A stretch of 39,449 nt of DNA from a bacterium (GCA_030429445.1 JAUIFG010000010.1:1-39449), one strand, 5' to 3'; shown: positions 29,955-38,801, numbered from the stretch's first letter. Program-made: numbers and translations. Notes: a model not told the origin generated them from the sequence alone.

Positions 29955-32495
29955 ATGCTTTATTACAACAAATCCGTCGATGCAACACTCAAGGATTTAG
30001 ACTCTAGTGAAAATGGCCTATCTGGAGTTGAAGCCGAAGAGCGCCTAAGAGTCCACGGACGAAATGCAATTACCGTCAAGGGTGAGCCTTTTTGGAAAAA
30101 GGTAATCGAACCGTTTGCCAACGTATTCATGTTGGTGCTCTTTGTTGCGGCAGTCATTAGTCTCTTTCAGCATGAAATACTCGACTCTGCCATTATCATA
30201 ATCATAATGATAATCAGTGCATCCATTTATTACGTTCAACGTTTTTCAACCGAACGAATCATGCGCTCGCTGTCAAAACATCAAACGCAAAGTGTTGAGG
30301 TATTGCGCAATGGCAATCCTATAGAAGTTGATAGTCAGGAGTTGGTGCCAGGCGATGTTATTATTCTCAATGAAGGAGAGAAGATTCCTGCCGATGCACG
30401 ACTCATCGCAAGTGATAATGTTCGATCAGATGAATCAATGCTCACAGGAGAGTCACAACCAATTAATAAACAAACGGACACACTCCACGGCGAAAAACAG
30501 ACATACGAATGTACGAATCTCTTGTTTCAAGGAGCATTCATTGTAGCAGGAACGGCACACGCTGTCGTCACAAATACCGGCAATGCAACGCAATTTGGCC
30601 AACTAGCTGCGCTCGCTACACGCCCCTCGGGTACAAGTCCAATTCAAGGAAAAATTGACAAACTCATTACACAAATCATCACTGTCATCGCAGGAATTGC
30701 CGCAACCGCCTTTGGATTAGCGCTCCTTCGTGGCATGGAAATAACCGAAGCAATCCGTTTCGTCATCGCCCTATCGGTTAGTGCTGTACCAGAGGGACTT
30801 CCGATTGCAATCGCAGTCGTCTTGGTACTTGGAGTACGACGTATGGCAGCACGAAAAGCGCTGGTAAGATCTATGCGTGCAATTGAAACAATTGGTGCAA
30901 TCACAACTATTGCAACAGACAAAACTGGCACGCTCACTCAAAATAAGTTAACCGTTGGCAAAGTATGGCAACCCGACTTTAGCAACCATCCGATCGACGA
31001 ATATATTCAAAAATCCGTGAACGGCAGTGCTCAAAAATCTCACGACCCCCTCGACACAGCGCTATTGGACTATATTTCAAAAAAGAAAATGTCCGCGCTC
31101 AAACATAAAGTCGTCGCTACATTACCGTTCGATCAATCGGTCAGCATGAGTGGAAATATCTGGGATCACGGTGCAACGCTTACCCTTGACGTAAAAGGAG
31201 CTCCCGAACATATACTCCAGCGTAGTAACCTTACATCTAACGAACACGAAAAAGCACAACACATGTTGCACGAAATGACAGGACAGGGTTACCGCGTAAT
31301 CGCACTTGCAACGACAACCATCGGTAAAAAAATAAAGAAGTTTAGTGATATACCAAAAGGTCAAAAGTTTGAATTTATAGGTTTTGTTGCCGTATCGGAT
31401 GTGCTGCGACCCGAAGCAAAGCGAGCCATCAGTGCGGCGCTACGTGCTGGTGTAACCGTACGCATGGTAACCGGCGACCATGTTGAAACCGCCTATCACA
31501 TTGCGCGTGAACTTGGCATGGTGCAAACGCGCAACCAAGTCTTTGATGCACGTCATATGAACGTTATGAATGATGACGAACTCGATCAGGCTATCAGTGA
31601 TGTTCGTGTCTTTGCGCGTGTAATTCCCGAACATAAATATCGAATTCTTGAGCTATTAAAAAGACATAACATAACTGCGATGACTGGCGATGGTGTTAAC
31701 GACGTTCCCGCGCTTAGTGATGCGCACGTAGGGCTAGCAATGGGGAGTGGAAGTCAAATTGCAAAAGATGCCGGTGACATAATATTACTCGATGATAATT
31801 TTAAATCCGTCATTGATGCGATGCGTGAAGGTCGTACTATTATTAGCAACATTCGTCGAATGCTCTACTACCTCCTCTCCACTAGCTCCGGAGAAGTCTT
31901 GACGATGATTGGCTCACTGGTCGTAGGACTACCCCTTCCAATTCTTCCTGTACAAATTTTGTGGGTGAATCTTGTCACTGATACTGCCATGGTTATCCCA
32001 CTCGGCCTCGAACCAGGTGAAAAAAATGTCATGAAGCTAAAACCAAAACGACCAAAATCACCCATATTAAACAAATATATTATAACTCGAATGATAATGG
32101 TTGCTTTTAGCATGGCGGCCACCGTCCTTGTAATGTTCGACTTTTATATTGATACCCACGGAGAGGAATACGCTAGAACAGTTGCTTTTAGCGCGCTTGT
32201 CGTAATGCAGTGGTCTAATGCATTTAATGCACGAAGTGATTATCAGTCACTCTTTACCCGTCTTCGTACTTGGAATGGACCTTTCTATGTTGGTCTCGGC
32301 ATCGCCGTTACCTTGCAGATTCTGGTTCTTTCTGGACCACTAAGTGATATCCTACACATCACACCTGTCGCTATTTCGGATATTCTGATCACCGGATTTA
32401 TTGCATTTATTATTCCGATTATTCTTGTGGAGATTCATAAACTCATTGGCCGTCAACTATTCAAAAAGGTTCGCACTTCACATTTGGTTAACTAA
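29955..32495 (+). CDS. P-type Ca2+-type (P2A) cation-transporting ATPase
   Basis: The 846-residue pump has the N-terminal cation ATPase domain, TGES in the actuator domain, M4 AVPEGLP, phosphorylation site DKTGTLTQN, nucleotide loop KGAPE, VTGDH, hinge TGDGVNDVPAL and about ten membrane helices. M5 (STSSGEVL) keeps the Glu and M6 (VNLVTDTAMVIPLG) the Asn and Asp that form the calcium sites of SERCA-type pumps. It most likely exports Ca2+ (or Mn2+) across the cytoplasmic membrane. The start choice rests on the leaderless promoter. It is flanked by a terminator on the left and a promoter-bearing hairpin on the right. Confidence 0.95.
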   Translation: MLYYNKSVDATLKDLDSSENGLSGVEAEERLRVHGRNAITVKGEPFWKKVIEPFANVFMLVLFVAAVISLFQHEILDSAIIIIIMIISASIYYVQRFSTERIMRSLSKHQTQSVEVLRNGNPIEVDSQELVPGDVIILNEGEKIPADARLIASDNVRSDESMLTGESQPINKQTDTLHGEKQTYECTNLLFQGAFIVAGTAHAVVTNTGNATQFGQLAALATRPSGTSPIQGKIDKLITQIITVIAGIAATAFGLALLRGMEITEAIRFVIALSVSAVPEGLPIAIAVVLVLGVRRMAARKALVRSMRAIETIGAITTIATDKTGTLTQNKLTVGKVWQPDFSNHPIDEYIQKSVNGSAQKSHDPLDTALLDYISKKKMSALKHKVVATLPFDQSVSMSGNIWDHGATLTLDVKGAPEHILQRSNLTSNEHEKAQHMLHEMTGQGYRVIALATTTIGKKIKKFSDIPKGQKFEFIGFVAVSDVLRPEAKRAISAALRAGVTVRMVTGDHVETAYHIARELGMVQTRNQVFDARHMNVMNDDELDQAISDVRVFARVIPEHKYRILELLKRHNITAMTGDGVNDVPALSDAHVGLAMGSGSQIAKDAGDIILLDDNFKSVIDAMREGRTIISNIRRMLYYLLSTSSGEVLTMIGSLVVGLPLPILPVQILWVNLVTDTAMVIPLGLEPGEKNVMKLKPKRPKSPILNKYIITRMIMVAFSMAATVLVMFDFYIDTHGEEYARTVAFSALVVMQWSNAFNARSDYQSLFTRLRTWNGPFYVGLGIAVTLQILVLSGPLSDILHITPVAISDILITGFIAFIIPIILVEIHKLIGRQLFKKVRTSHLVN

Positions 32496-32497
32496 TT

Positions 32498-32533
32498 CCA
32501 TCTGTTGCTCAGTCGCAATAGATGGATTATAGT
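32498..32533 (+). promoter_or_regulatory. hairpin overlapping the promoter of the next gene
   Basis: CCATCTGTTGC (32498-32508) pairs with GCAATAGATGG (32515-32525) including one G-U pair. The same stretch holds TTGCTC (-35, 32505-32510), 17 nt, TATAGT (-10, 32528-32533), 7 nt before ATG 32541. It may end the ATPase transcript as well as start the next. Confidence 0.5.
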
Positions 32534-32540
32534 AATTATT

Positions 32541-33314
32541 ATGTCAGAGATCATCCATAATGGAGGTGACCAAACGGGGGATGACTCTAATGATGTCGAT
32601 GAAATTTTCAAAAATCTCGAACAATCAAACCTACTAGGACCTCTCCATGAAAAAGAAAGACTTTTTAATAACGCACGCGAAGCACTCCTTTTACAGTTTG
32701 AAGCGCTCGCAATCGGTGAGGGTGGTCAATCGCTGGATGATGCACTAGAAATTTATAATGCGCTATTAGATGATACATGCGCGCGGTTCCATGAACTCGT
32801 TTCATTCTCATTTGACTACATAGGCAAAGAGCAATTTGTTCCCTACTTTGCACATAGGTTTATCGAGGATGAAAAGTTTCGATATGATCGGATGTTAATG
32901 GCAATACAGTCAGATGATGCCAACGAAATCACTCTAGAATTAATTACCTATGAAGACGCCGAGACATTGGCCGAAGTCTACAAACAGGCAAAATTAGAAC
33001 AAGATGACCCTGACACCTATGCCCAAAATACCACCGACGACGAATACCTGTCGCCAGAAGAATTATTCGAATGGGTTGAATCTCAATATTATGAGTCTGT
33101 ATCCAACGCGTTTTATGAACTAGAGGAGTTTCTCCCAAAGAATATTCACGACACCGCAAAACAACTACTGCTCAAATTGGCACAAGAAAAAGAAGAGAAG
33201 GATTTGCAACGACGAAAAAAGATCGCTGATTTCTTGACCCATGTCGTGGCCAGCGTCGTTGGAACCGGACTCACCATTGGCGCATCGCGACTTGTAAAAA
33301 AATTCAAACATTGA
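32541..33314 (+). CDS. acidic hypothetical protein with C-terminal hydrophobic tail
   Basis: The 257-residue protein is strongly acidic and helical through residue 210, then has a Lys/Glu-rich coiled segment (KLAQEKEEKDLQRRKKIADFL) and a C-terminal hydrophobic stretch (HVVASVVGTGLTIGASRLV) followed by KKFKH. This is the form of a tail-anchored protein with a cytoplasmic domain. No family is recognised. The leaderless start at 32541 drops 12 residues of a possible longer frame. Confidence 0.68.
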   Translation: MSEIIHNGGDQTGDDSNDVDEIFKNLEQSNLLGPLHEKERLFNNAREALLLQFEALAIGEGGQSLDDALEIYNALLDDTCARFHELVSFSFDYIGKEQFVPYFAHRFIEDEKFRYDRMLMAIQSDDANEITLELITYEDAETLAEVYKQAKLEQDDPDTYAQNTTDDEYLSPEELFEWVESQYYESVSNAFYELEEFLPKNIHDTAKQLLLKLAQEKEEKDLQRRKKIADFLTHVVASVVGTGLTIGASRLVKKFKH

Positions 33315-33344
33315 GCCCCATTCTCGCAATAAATACCCCGTCAG

Positions 33345-33382
33345 TGTATAATCGCATGCACTACCTATCAAAAGGAGGATCC
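33345..33382 (+). promoter_or_regulatory. promoter and strong SD of the gene at 33383
   Basis: TG-T-TATAAT (TATAAT 33347-33352) would start transcription near 33359, and AAAGGAGG 5 nt before ATG 33383 sets the start. An earlier in-frame ATG at 33356 would lack a ribosome-binding site. Confidence 0.6.
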
Positions 33383-33874
33383 ATGGAGAAAAGAGAAATA
33401 GGTTGCGACAAGAAGTGTTCCTTACGAAAAACATTCAATTTGGTTCAAGATGCTGTAAAAGATTACGACGTAGAAAAAAACCCAACCGCACGAGTTAGAT
33501 TAAACGACATCCTTTGCTATCTAGATATGGCCGAGGGGCTGGATACGGACGATTGCAAGGGAATGCGAGAAAACCCTCAAACAAATCAGTCATTCTGCCC
33601 GAATGCCGACCTTTTAAATGCGGCTATCAATATGGTTACTCAAAATTCTCATGCGTTACAACCGGACGGTAATGATTCGCACCTAGTGGACGATCTCGTT
33701 AGACAAGCAGAGGTCAATGGAACGACGCAAGCGACTGCGCAATATTTCGGTGGTCAAAAAATGGAGCAGTTGAAAAAACAAAGACCAGACATTCCTCTGG
33801 CTCGCCCAGCGAACACCCATCCAGCAAAAACGCCCCCAGATGAAGATGACCATTCTGTTGGACAATACCTCTAG
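33383..33874 (+). CDS. hypothetical protein
   Basis: The 163-residue soluble protein has an N-terminal Cys pair (C8 and C12 in GCDKKCSL) and more Cys in CYLD, DDCKG and FCPNA, which could bind a metal. The C-terminus from about 125 is Pro/Lys/Asp-rich and probably disordered. It is one of the few genes in this part with a strong SD rather than a leaderless start. Its function is unknown. Confidence 0.65.
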   Translation: MEKREIGCDKKCSLRKTFNLVQDAVKDYDVEKNPTARVRLNDILCYLDMAEGLDTDDCKGMRENPQTNQSFCPNADLLNAAINMVTQNSHALQPDGNDSHLVDDLVRQAEVNGTTQATAQYFGGQKMEQLKKQRPDIPLARPANTHPAKTPPDEDDHSVGQYL

Positions 33875-33894
33875 TTGATAATTTCAATAGTTTA

Positions 33895-33940
33895 CCGAGC
33901 GCTCTATCCAATTCAATAGAAAAAGCGCTCGGGTTAGTTT
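33895..33940 (+). terminator. Rho-independent terminator
   Basis: CCGAGCGCT (33895-33903) and AGCGCTCGG (33924-33932) form a 9-bp stem with a long loop, followed by TTAGTTTT; located 20 nt after the stop at 33874 and before the convergent gene's stop at 33955. Confidence 0.8.
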
Positions 33941-33954
33941 TGGTACATGAGAGA

Positions 33955-34230
33955 CTATAATGACGAATCACCGCCGCTTAGTTGGGTGTTATTCCGACGT
34001 CGATGTCGTGCACTTACGATACGACATCCAGCCATCGCAATGATTATTGATGCCACATATGCTAAACCTGCACGGGCACCGTCTATACCACTCATCGCCG
34101 CAGCAACACCAATCGGAGCTGGCAAAAGAAGTGGCCATAGAAATACCCCTGGTTGACGCCATAAAAGCAAGAGAACGATAATCACACCAACCATCCACAA
34201 CACTAGCCAAAGCCACAGGCTGCCGTTCAT
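33955..34230 (-). CDS. small membrane protein
   Basis: The 91-residue protein has a hydrophobic helix (about 4-23), a WRQPGVFLWPLLLP stretch, and a second long hydrophobic region (about 35-70), ending in a basic and polar tail (SARHRRRNNTQ). A TTG start 12 nt further upstream is possible, but ATG 34230 is simpler. No family is recognised. It is likely an inner-membrane protein. Confidence 0.55.
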   Translation of the reverse strand: MNGSLWLWLVLWMVGVIIVLLLLWRQPGVFLWPLLLPAPIGVAAAMSGIDGARAGLAYVASIIIAMAGCRIVSARHRRRNNTQLSGGDSSL

Positions 34231-34324
34231 GATGCCATCCAATCTCTCAAGTCCTTGACAAACAGCGATACTGTCGTCATTACCTCAATTTATCCACATT
34301 CTTTATAATATTGCAACCTAGACA

Positions 34325-34353
34325 TTGCAATATACCTTATTTTATGTTAAAAT
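34325..34353 (+). promoter_or_regulatory. promoter of the gene at 34363
   Basis: TTGCAA (34325-34330), 17 nt, TG-T-TAAAAT (34348-34353), then 9 nt to ATG 34363; almost leaderless. Confidence 0.6.
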
Positions 34354-34362
34354 ATTTGCATT

Positions 34363-35469
34363 ATGAAAGAGCCGTCCGAAGAGTCAATCAGAGACTTCCT
34401 AGACAACCACAAAGATGATCTGAATCCAGATAATCTGCCAGCACGGCTCCAAGAACATGAGGAATTTGCAGAATTAGTACAGTTTTTTGACGAACTCTGG
34501 AGCGATTTATTCGATTATGTTGAAGCTCTGAAGCACGTAGAAGACGAGGACGACGTTTCGAACATCGTCCAAGAAGTCGCAAAGTTGATAGTTGTACTTA
34601 CTGACGTTTACCAAGAAATCACTCAAGAAATGCTCGATAGCAGAACTAGAGACGACGATACCGCAGACTGGGTAGAATTAATGGAGCTACGCGAAAAAAA
34701 TGCCGAAGAAAGATTCAATCGGATGTCTGGGGTAGACATTTATGAAGCGATCGATAAGGCCGCACTCTGGTCACTAGCGGATTTGCACAAGGATTATAGG
34801 TATGCGGATGATCAACCTGACAACTTGCTCACAACAACATTTAGCAACTCACTAGAAAAAACTATACATAACGTTTTGTTTTATTTCCCTCTAGGCGAAC
34901 TCTCTCAAAAAATACTCAAAGAAGCAGTAGCCAAGGAACGTGAATACGAAAAAAACAGCCCTCTTTCACTGACGAATAACGAAATAGCAACAAAGCTCAA
35001 TGACATCTACATGAAGGACGAGAGTATCAGACAGCCAGACGCACTACAGCAAGCCATCAACGACCATGACGTAACGACAAGGTATATGCTCGACGCTATC
35101 ACCGAGCATATACAAGAAAGGACGGCATCACTGGAAAAAGTTCATGCGACGATTGACGCCTGGACGGATAAGTTAACGGCTTTGGCTGCCGCAATAATGA
35201 AAGATAGGGATATCGAGAATCCAAGAGATGTCTTTGCCGACATTCTCTGTCAGGGCAACTTATATCAATACGGCAAGATGGCCCACCTAAATCCTAAGTC
35301 TCGAATAGAACTCATGAGCCCCTTGCTAGAATCAATGATTATAGACATGTTCACTCAATACGATGAAAGTGATCCCTACATGACATTCCACTCAATGTCA
35401 CCAAAAGATGCTTGCCAACTGCTCAAAGCCCATTTGTGTAGCAATATTGCTTTACTTGATAAAAAATAA
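34363..35469 (+). CDS. acidic helical hypothetical protein
   Basis: The 368-residue soluble protein is acidic, predicted helical throughout and without Cys-rich or membrane segments except for scattered single Cys. Coiled-coil potential is visible around 60-110 and 195-260. I recognise no family. Promoter type, composition and location group it with the hypothetical proteins at 32541 and 37738. Confidence 0.7.
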   Translation: MKEPSEESIRDFLDNHKDDLNPDNLPARLQEHEEFAELVQFFDELWSDLFDYVEALKHVEDEDDVSNIVQEVAKLIVVLTDVYQEITQEMLDSRTRDDDTADWVELMELREKNAEERFNRMSGVDIYEAIDKAALWSLADLHKDYRYADDQPDNLLTTTFSNSLEKTIHNVLFYFPLGELSQKILKEAVAKEREYEKNSPLSLTNNEIATKLNDIYMKDESIRQPDALQQAINDHDVTTRYMLDAITEHIQERTASLEKVHATIDAWTDKLTALAAAIMKDRDIENPRDVFADILCQGNLYQYGKMAHLNPKSRIELMSPLLESMIIDMFTQYDESDPYMTFHSMSPKDACQLLKAHLCSNIALLDKK

Positions 35470-35515
35470 AAGAAGCCACCAGTAACACTAAACCCTCACT
35501 AAAAGGATGTAGTCC

Positions 35516-35728
35516 TTACTTGTGAAATAGCTTGCCGGGTCGTAGTTTGCCCGCTCGATACAGGTAGAGTAATTCAAGGATGCCGACTGTGTTGACAACC
35601 GCAAGTACTACAAACCATATCGTGTCTGCTCGTCGTGCAGCATGCCAAAGCGCCAGCCCCTTCCAAAGAACTGACCAGATAGCTACTGGTACAAGCAAAG
35701 GCAAAACCCATTCTGGATATTCAACCAT
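35516..35728 (-). CDS. DUF5652-like small membrane protein
   Basis: The 70-residue protein has two hydrophobic helices (about 7-25 and 36-56) with the WxxLWKGLALWHAARR...WFVVLAVVNTVGILELLYLYR pattern seen in DUF5652 proteins of Patescibacteria and other bacteria. It is an inner-membrane protein of unknown role. It follows the gene at 35792-36424 on the minus strand, with a terminator hairpin between them. Confidence 0.75.
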   Translation of the reverse strand: MVEYPEWVLPLLVPVAIWSVLWKGLALWHAARRADTIWFVVLAVVNTVGILELLYLYRAGKLRPGKLFHK

Positions 35729-35758
35729 GCAAACAGTATATCATAGTCATAAGCAATA

Positions 35759-35790
35759 AAGCCCCGTAATTTTTTGTTACGAGGCTTTTT
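35759..35790. terminator. bidirectional terminator hairpin
   Basis: AAGCCCCGTAA and TTACGAGGCTT form a stem with A-rich and T-rich flanks; it lies directly after the minus-strand stop at 35792. Confidence 0.8.
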
Positions 35791-35791
35791 T

Positions 35792-36424
35792 TCAGGATTT
35801 TACCTGAGGTTTTTTGCGTTTGGTGGATAGCCAATGTAGTAAATTGGCTGCACCGTTTTTCCTGATATGCGGAATGGCCTCAAGCCAAAAACCACGCCAG
35901 TTCGGCACATCAACACCGTGACTAACGGCAATTGCCTGACGGATATCCTGAAGAGACATACCTACTGGTAACCCAACGTCAGCGTATTTTGCTCTGCACA
36001 ACCGTAAATAACGCCAGTTCTCTCGTAACGTTGCTCGGCGACGACGAACAAAGACTAAACGATCAAACTCGTACTCATGGATTATCATGGGACTCTCCGG
36101 CTGGGATTGAACCCAGAATGAAAAATTGATTTGCTGAAGACACTCGGCCTTTGATGCATGCGACTCACATTCGCCATTTTTAAAATACCTAACAACATCC
36201 TTCATTGGGTACGGCTCGATCGCATTGGGATCAACCTCAATGGCAACAGCACAAACCAATCGTTGAGACATCACTACATCAACTTGTATTGGATTCTGCT
36301 TGGAGGAAACTAATTGTTCCCTGGAACGATTATGGACACTATCGACACCCTCGCTTCCTTGCCGAGACTCCCGTTGCCTGTTCATAAGTCGAACGGTATA
36401 GACAGCCGACCAAAATCCAAACAT
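35792..36424 (-). CDS. hypothetical protein
   Basis: The 210-residue protein starts at ATG 36424, supported by AAAGG 8 nt upstream; a GTG at 36433 would add three residues. The N-terminus is slightly hydrophobic (MFGFWSAVYTVRL), and the rest is soluble and basic, with an Arg-rich stretch (RRRRATLRENWRYLRLCRAKYADVG, about 130-155) and a basic C-terminus. No family is recognised. AGTTAC-N6-GTAACT (36449-36466) upstream may be an operator. Confidence 0.65.
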   Translation of the reverse strand: MFGFWSAVYTVRLMNRQRESRQGSEGVDSVHNRSREQLVSSKQNPIQVDVVMSQRLVCAVAIEVDPNAIEPYPMKDVVRYFKNGECESHASKAECLQQINFSFWVQSQPESPMIIHEYEFDRLVFVRRRRATLRENWRYLRLCRAKYADVGLPVGMSLQDIRQAIAVSHGVDVPNWRGFWLEAIPHIRKNGAANLLHWLSTKRKKPQVKS

Positions 36425-36448
36425 ATCACACACCTTTCTGAATGTTCT

Positions 36449-36466
36449 AGTTACACATAAGTAACT
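36449..36466. promoter_or_regulatory. inverted repeat AGTTAC-N6-GTAACT
   Basis: A 6-bp perfect inverted repeat lies 25 nt upstream of the minus-strand ATG 36424. The word ATAAGTAACT inside it also occurs in the spacer of the minus-strand promoter at 38829-38857. Confidence 0.4.
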
Positions 36467-36569
36467 CTAGTGACATAGTGCCATAAACAGAGTTAGTACC
36501 AAAGCATAAGCAAACATAACCACTCGATGTGGCATCCTGCACTCAATACATAAGCCTAATAAACTTTAA

Positions 36570-36598
36570 TCGACAAAATGTCCATTGCATGGTAGAAT
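36570..36598 (+). promoter_or_regulatory. promoter of the SPFH-like gene
   Basis: TCGACA (36570-36575), 17 nt, TGG-TAGAAT (36593-36598). Transcription would start near 36605, giving a 56-nt leader ending in AGGAGGTGA. Confidence 0.65.
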
Positions 36599-36660
36599 GT
36601 TCACAAATCTGACGTACATGGAGTCGTTAGAAATCGCACCTTGATAGGAGGTGAATAAAA

Positions 36661-37632
36661 ATGCTTAACGGATTGCTTGATGGAGTTCCACTGCTCGGAG
36701 ATGGCGGCCTACTTGGAGGTATTTCCAAGGTTACCGCCGCAGGCGCATTCATCCTTACGGTCTGGGCACTCTTCGTGTTACGGCAAAAACCGGGGTACGC
36801 AGGCGTTCTGCTCAGCTGGAACAAGCCCCTGTCTACCAAGGTGCACAGGTGTGACGAGTGTGTCCGCAACTGTGATCACGGCAAACGAATCGCATTCGCA
36901 CGTGTCTGGGTCAAAACTGGACGACCAGAACCCAGAGACTGGAAGCGAAAAATCGTACACTACCAAAAATGTCGCAAAGGCTGTAAGTGTGAACATGAGA
37001 TGGCAAGAATTATCTGGCCACAAATCACACCAAAGCTGCCCTGGCGCAAAGCGCATCAAATTCCAACACTGTTGCGCACGGATGAGCTCGACCCAATTCC
37101 GGTCGATATTGTCGACCCAAAAACTGGCGAGGTATCGCAACGCCTGTTTCACTGCGTTGTTGACTGGAGAGTCTGCACTAACCGAAGAAGGGACGCTCCT
37201 TATTGGGCTGATCATGAGCTCAATGTCATAGATTTGACGAAAACTGTCGTCGAAGAAATTACGACGGCAACTCGATATGCCGAACTAAACCACCGTATCA
37301 CTCGTCTCAGTCAAGAGCCGGGACCAGCGGATGGTTCAGATCGAAACAACCGAAAGTCAATCAGCAACCTTGTCAAAAAGGAATGTGCCAAAAAACTGTT
37401 CAAGAATTACGGCGCAATCATCATTGATTTTCGTTTTGGTGATAACGCACGAACTCCACAACAGGTTTTGGCAGATGCAATCAGTGGATCAAATGGAAAA
37501 AGCGACCTGACCGTAAAGGCTATTGCCGCTTCCGACGTGCTTGACAGCAGTAATGTTAGCAAGCAACCGGACGCTCCAGATGAACCAGATACGCCTGGCA
37601 CTCCCGCAAGCATTCCACAACCTCCACAATAG
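36661..37632 (+). CDS. SPFH/band-7-like membrane protein with a six-cysteine insert
   Basis: The 323-residue protein has a Gly/Leu-rich N-terminus and one membrane helix (about 23-41). A band-7-like beta segment (RQKPGYAGVLLSWNKPLS) is interrupted by an insert with C64-x2-C67-x3-C71 and C104-x3-C108-x-C110, and it then resumes (LRTDELDPIPVDIVD...FHCVVDWRVCTN). The following helix and end (VVEEITTATRYAELNH...NLVKKECAKKLFKNYGAIIIDFRFGD) match the SPFH helical region with its terminal 'YGi.i..v' strand. The tail is Pro/Asp-rich. SPFH proteins form oligomeric membrane scaffolds. It carries the strongest SD in the window (AGGAGGTGA). Confidence 0.65.
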   Translation: MLNGLLDGVPLLGDGGLLGGISKVTAAGAFILTVWALFVLRQKPGYAGVLLSWNKPLSTKVHRCDECVRNCDHGKRIAFARVWVKTGRPEPRDWKRKIVHYQKCRKGCKCEHEMARIIWPQITPKLPWRKAHQIPTLLRTDELDPIPVDIVDPKTGEVSQRLFHCVVDWRVCTNRRRDAPYWADHELNVIDLTKTVVEEITTATRYAELNHRITRLSQEPGPADGSDRNNRKSISNLVKKECAKKLFKNYGAIIIDFRFGDNARTPQQVLADAISGSNGKSDLTVKAIAASDVLDSSNVSKQPDAPDEPDTPGTPASIPQPPQ

Positions 37633-37676
37633 GTCTATCCTGTCGATTGTATATCGTCTCAGGGTAGGCCTATTTT
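37630..37676 (+). terminator. Rho-independent terminator of the SPFH-like gene
   Basis: TAGGTCTATCCTG (37630-37642) pairs with CAGGGTAGGCCTA (37660-37672) using two G-U pairs, followed by TTTTAACTTTT. The stop codon TAG is the start of the stem. Confidence 0.8.
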
Positions 37677-37720
37677 AACTTTTAACACGCAAACGCTCGT
37701 TAGACAGCTCTAGCAATCGG

Positions 37721-37737
37721 TGTTATATTCATTGCAA
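37721..37737 (+). promoter_or_regulatory. leaderless promoter of the gene at 37738
   Basis: TG-T-TATATT (TATATT 37724-37729) is 8 nt before ATG 37738; a TTG start at 37720 would lie upstream of this -10. Confidence 0.5.
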
Positions 37738-38454
37738 ATGGACCATCCAGAAAAAATTCCCGAATCACAAAACGGTCAAGCATTCCCTATGAATGATATA
37801 ACCGAAAAGCGTTTGTACGAAAAGGTTGATAGTTGGTTCACAAAGGTTAAGGAATACGACAGAAAACAATTCATTGCACACATCAATCTTTATGGACGCC
37901 ATCCTAGTAGCATGATGAGTGATTCAGAAAAAACACACAGAAGCGCAATGGAACTCTGTAAAAAATGGGATCTCGTGGAACATGAAAAATATCGCATGAC
38001 GACTTTTGGCTATCAAGCCTGTCAATCATTTACCAATGAAACCAGATTAATACCACCTACTACCGTCGACTTTAGTGAACAACTTGGACTGATAGGGTTA
38101 GAGCAGCAAAATGCCGCGCGGAAGTTCGGGCAAAGGGCGTGGGCGTCAATGAGGGGTGATGCGGTAAACAACGGACATAAAAATGTACACCAAACACTCT
38201 CTAGACTCAGCCAGCATATTCAAACTGCTTTTAATATTTATGACGACATAGACATCGAGCACATCGAAACAGGTATATCCCTTCCGTATCTGCTATCAGT
38301 GAGCTCTCGGCTGGTAGGTTATAGTAGTGGCGTAAATGACTTTAATGGAATGATTGAGCTCAACGAAAAGAGCGTAGACCAACTTTCGTTCTCAAAATAC
38401 TTTATTAAAAATATTAGTTTAGCTATAGAACCCCCATACGAGCCAAAAAAGTAA
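37738..38454 (+). CDS. hypothetical protein
   Basis: This 238-residue soluble protein has a polar N-terminus (about 1-20), a central basic region (EKTHRSAMELCKKWDLVEHEKYRMTTFGYQ, about 63-92) that resembles a winged-helix end, and a helical C-terminal half. No specific family is recognised. A small DNA-binding fold in the first 100 residues is possible but unproven. A long hairpin sits directly after the stop. Confidence 0.65.
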   Translation: MDHPEKIPESQNGQAFPMNDITEKRLYEKVDSWFTKVKEYDRKQFIAHINLYGRHPSSMMSDSEKTHRSAMELCKKWDLVEHEKYRMTTFGYQACQSFTNETRLIPPTTVDFSEQLGLIGLEQQNAARKFGQRAWASMRGDAVNNGHKNVHQTLSRLSQHIQTAFNIYDDIDIEHIETGISLPYLLSVSSRLVGYSSGVNDFNGMIELNEKSVDQLSFSKYFIKNISLAIEPPYEPKK

Positions 38455-38484
38455 AACACCCATACCTAAGTCGGTATGGGTGTT
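38455..38484. terminator. 12-bp perfect hairpin between convergent genes
   Basis: AACACCCATACC (38455-38466) pairs with GGTATGGGTGTT (38473-38484) around a 6-nt loop. Read on the minus strand it is followed by TTTTACTTTTTT, so it is a good terminator for the minus gene; on plus it lacks a T-run. Confidence 0.85.
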
Positions 38485-38773
38485 ATGGGTCGAGGCGCTG
38501 GTCAAAAGGCTTGTTCAGACTCCTTGTGTAGGCAATCTTCCTCGCAATAGCTGGAGCTAGGTCCCTTGCAACTGCAAAGAAAGTCCGATCTGCACACTCT
38601 TGGTTGTGTACATGTTCAAGGGTGCACGTATGCTTATCAAGTGATTCCTGCTGAATGGCATACAGCTTCTCATCGCGACTTACAAGATTGCATCGAATGC
38701 AAGTACTGACATCGATGAAGGGATCTTTCACCGTCGTCCACTTATGAAAGCCGACTCTGCACCTGAGTGACAT
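38483..38773 (-). CDS. small zinc-ribbon-like protein
   Basis: The 96-residue protein starts with CRVGFHKW and has C5, H10, C25 and C28 (CIRC), a layout typical of small zinc ribbons; further Cys/His occur in KHTCTLEHVHNQEC. The rest is helical and basic. The start at 38773 is set by AAGGAGGTGAAC 4 nt upstream, excluding an in-frame start at 38803. It is driven by the most consensus-like promoter in the window with an inverted repeat just downstream, so it is probably strongly expressed and repressible. Its function is unknown. Confidence 0.7.
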   Translation of the reverse strand: MSLRCRVGFHKWTTVKDPFIDVSTCIRCNLVSRDEKLYAIQQESLDKHTCTLEHVHNQECADRTFFAVARDLAPAIARKIAYTRSLNKPFDQRLDP

Positions 38774-38801
38774 TTTGTTCACCTCCTTACTCGAAAGGGC
38801 C

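Noticed and set aside
36778-37215. 145-residue minus-strand frame opposite the SPFH-like gene
   Set aside because: The plus-strand gene has promoter, SD, domain pattern and terminator; the antisense frame has none.
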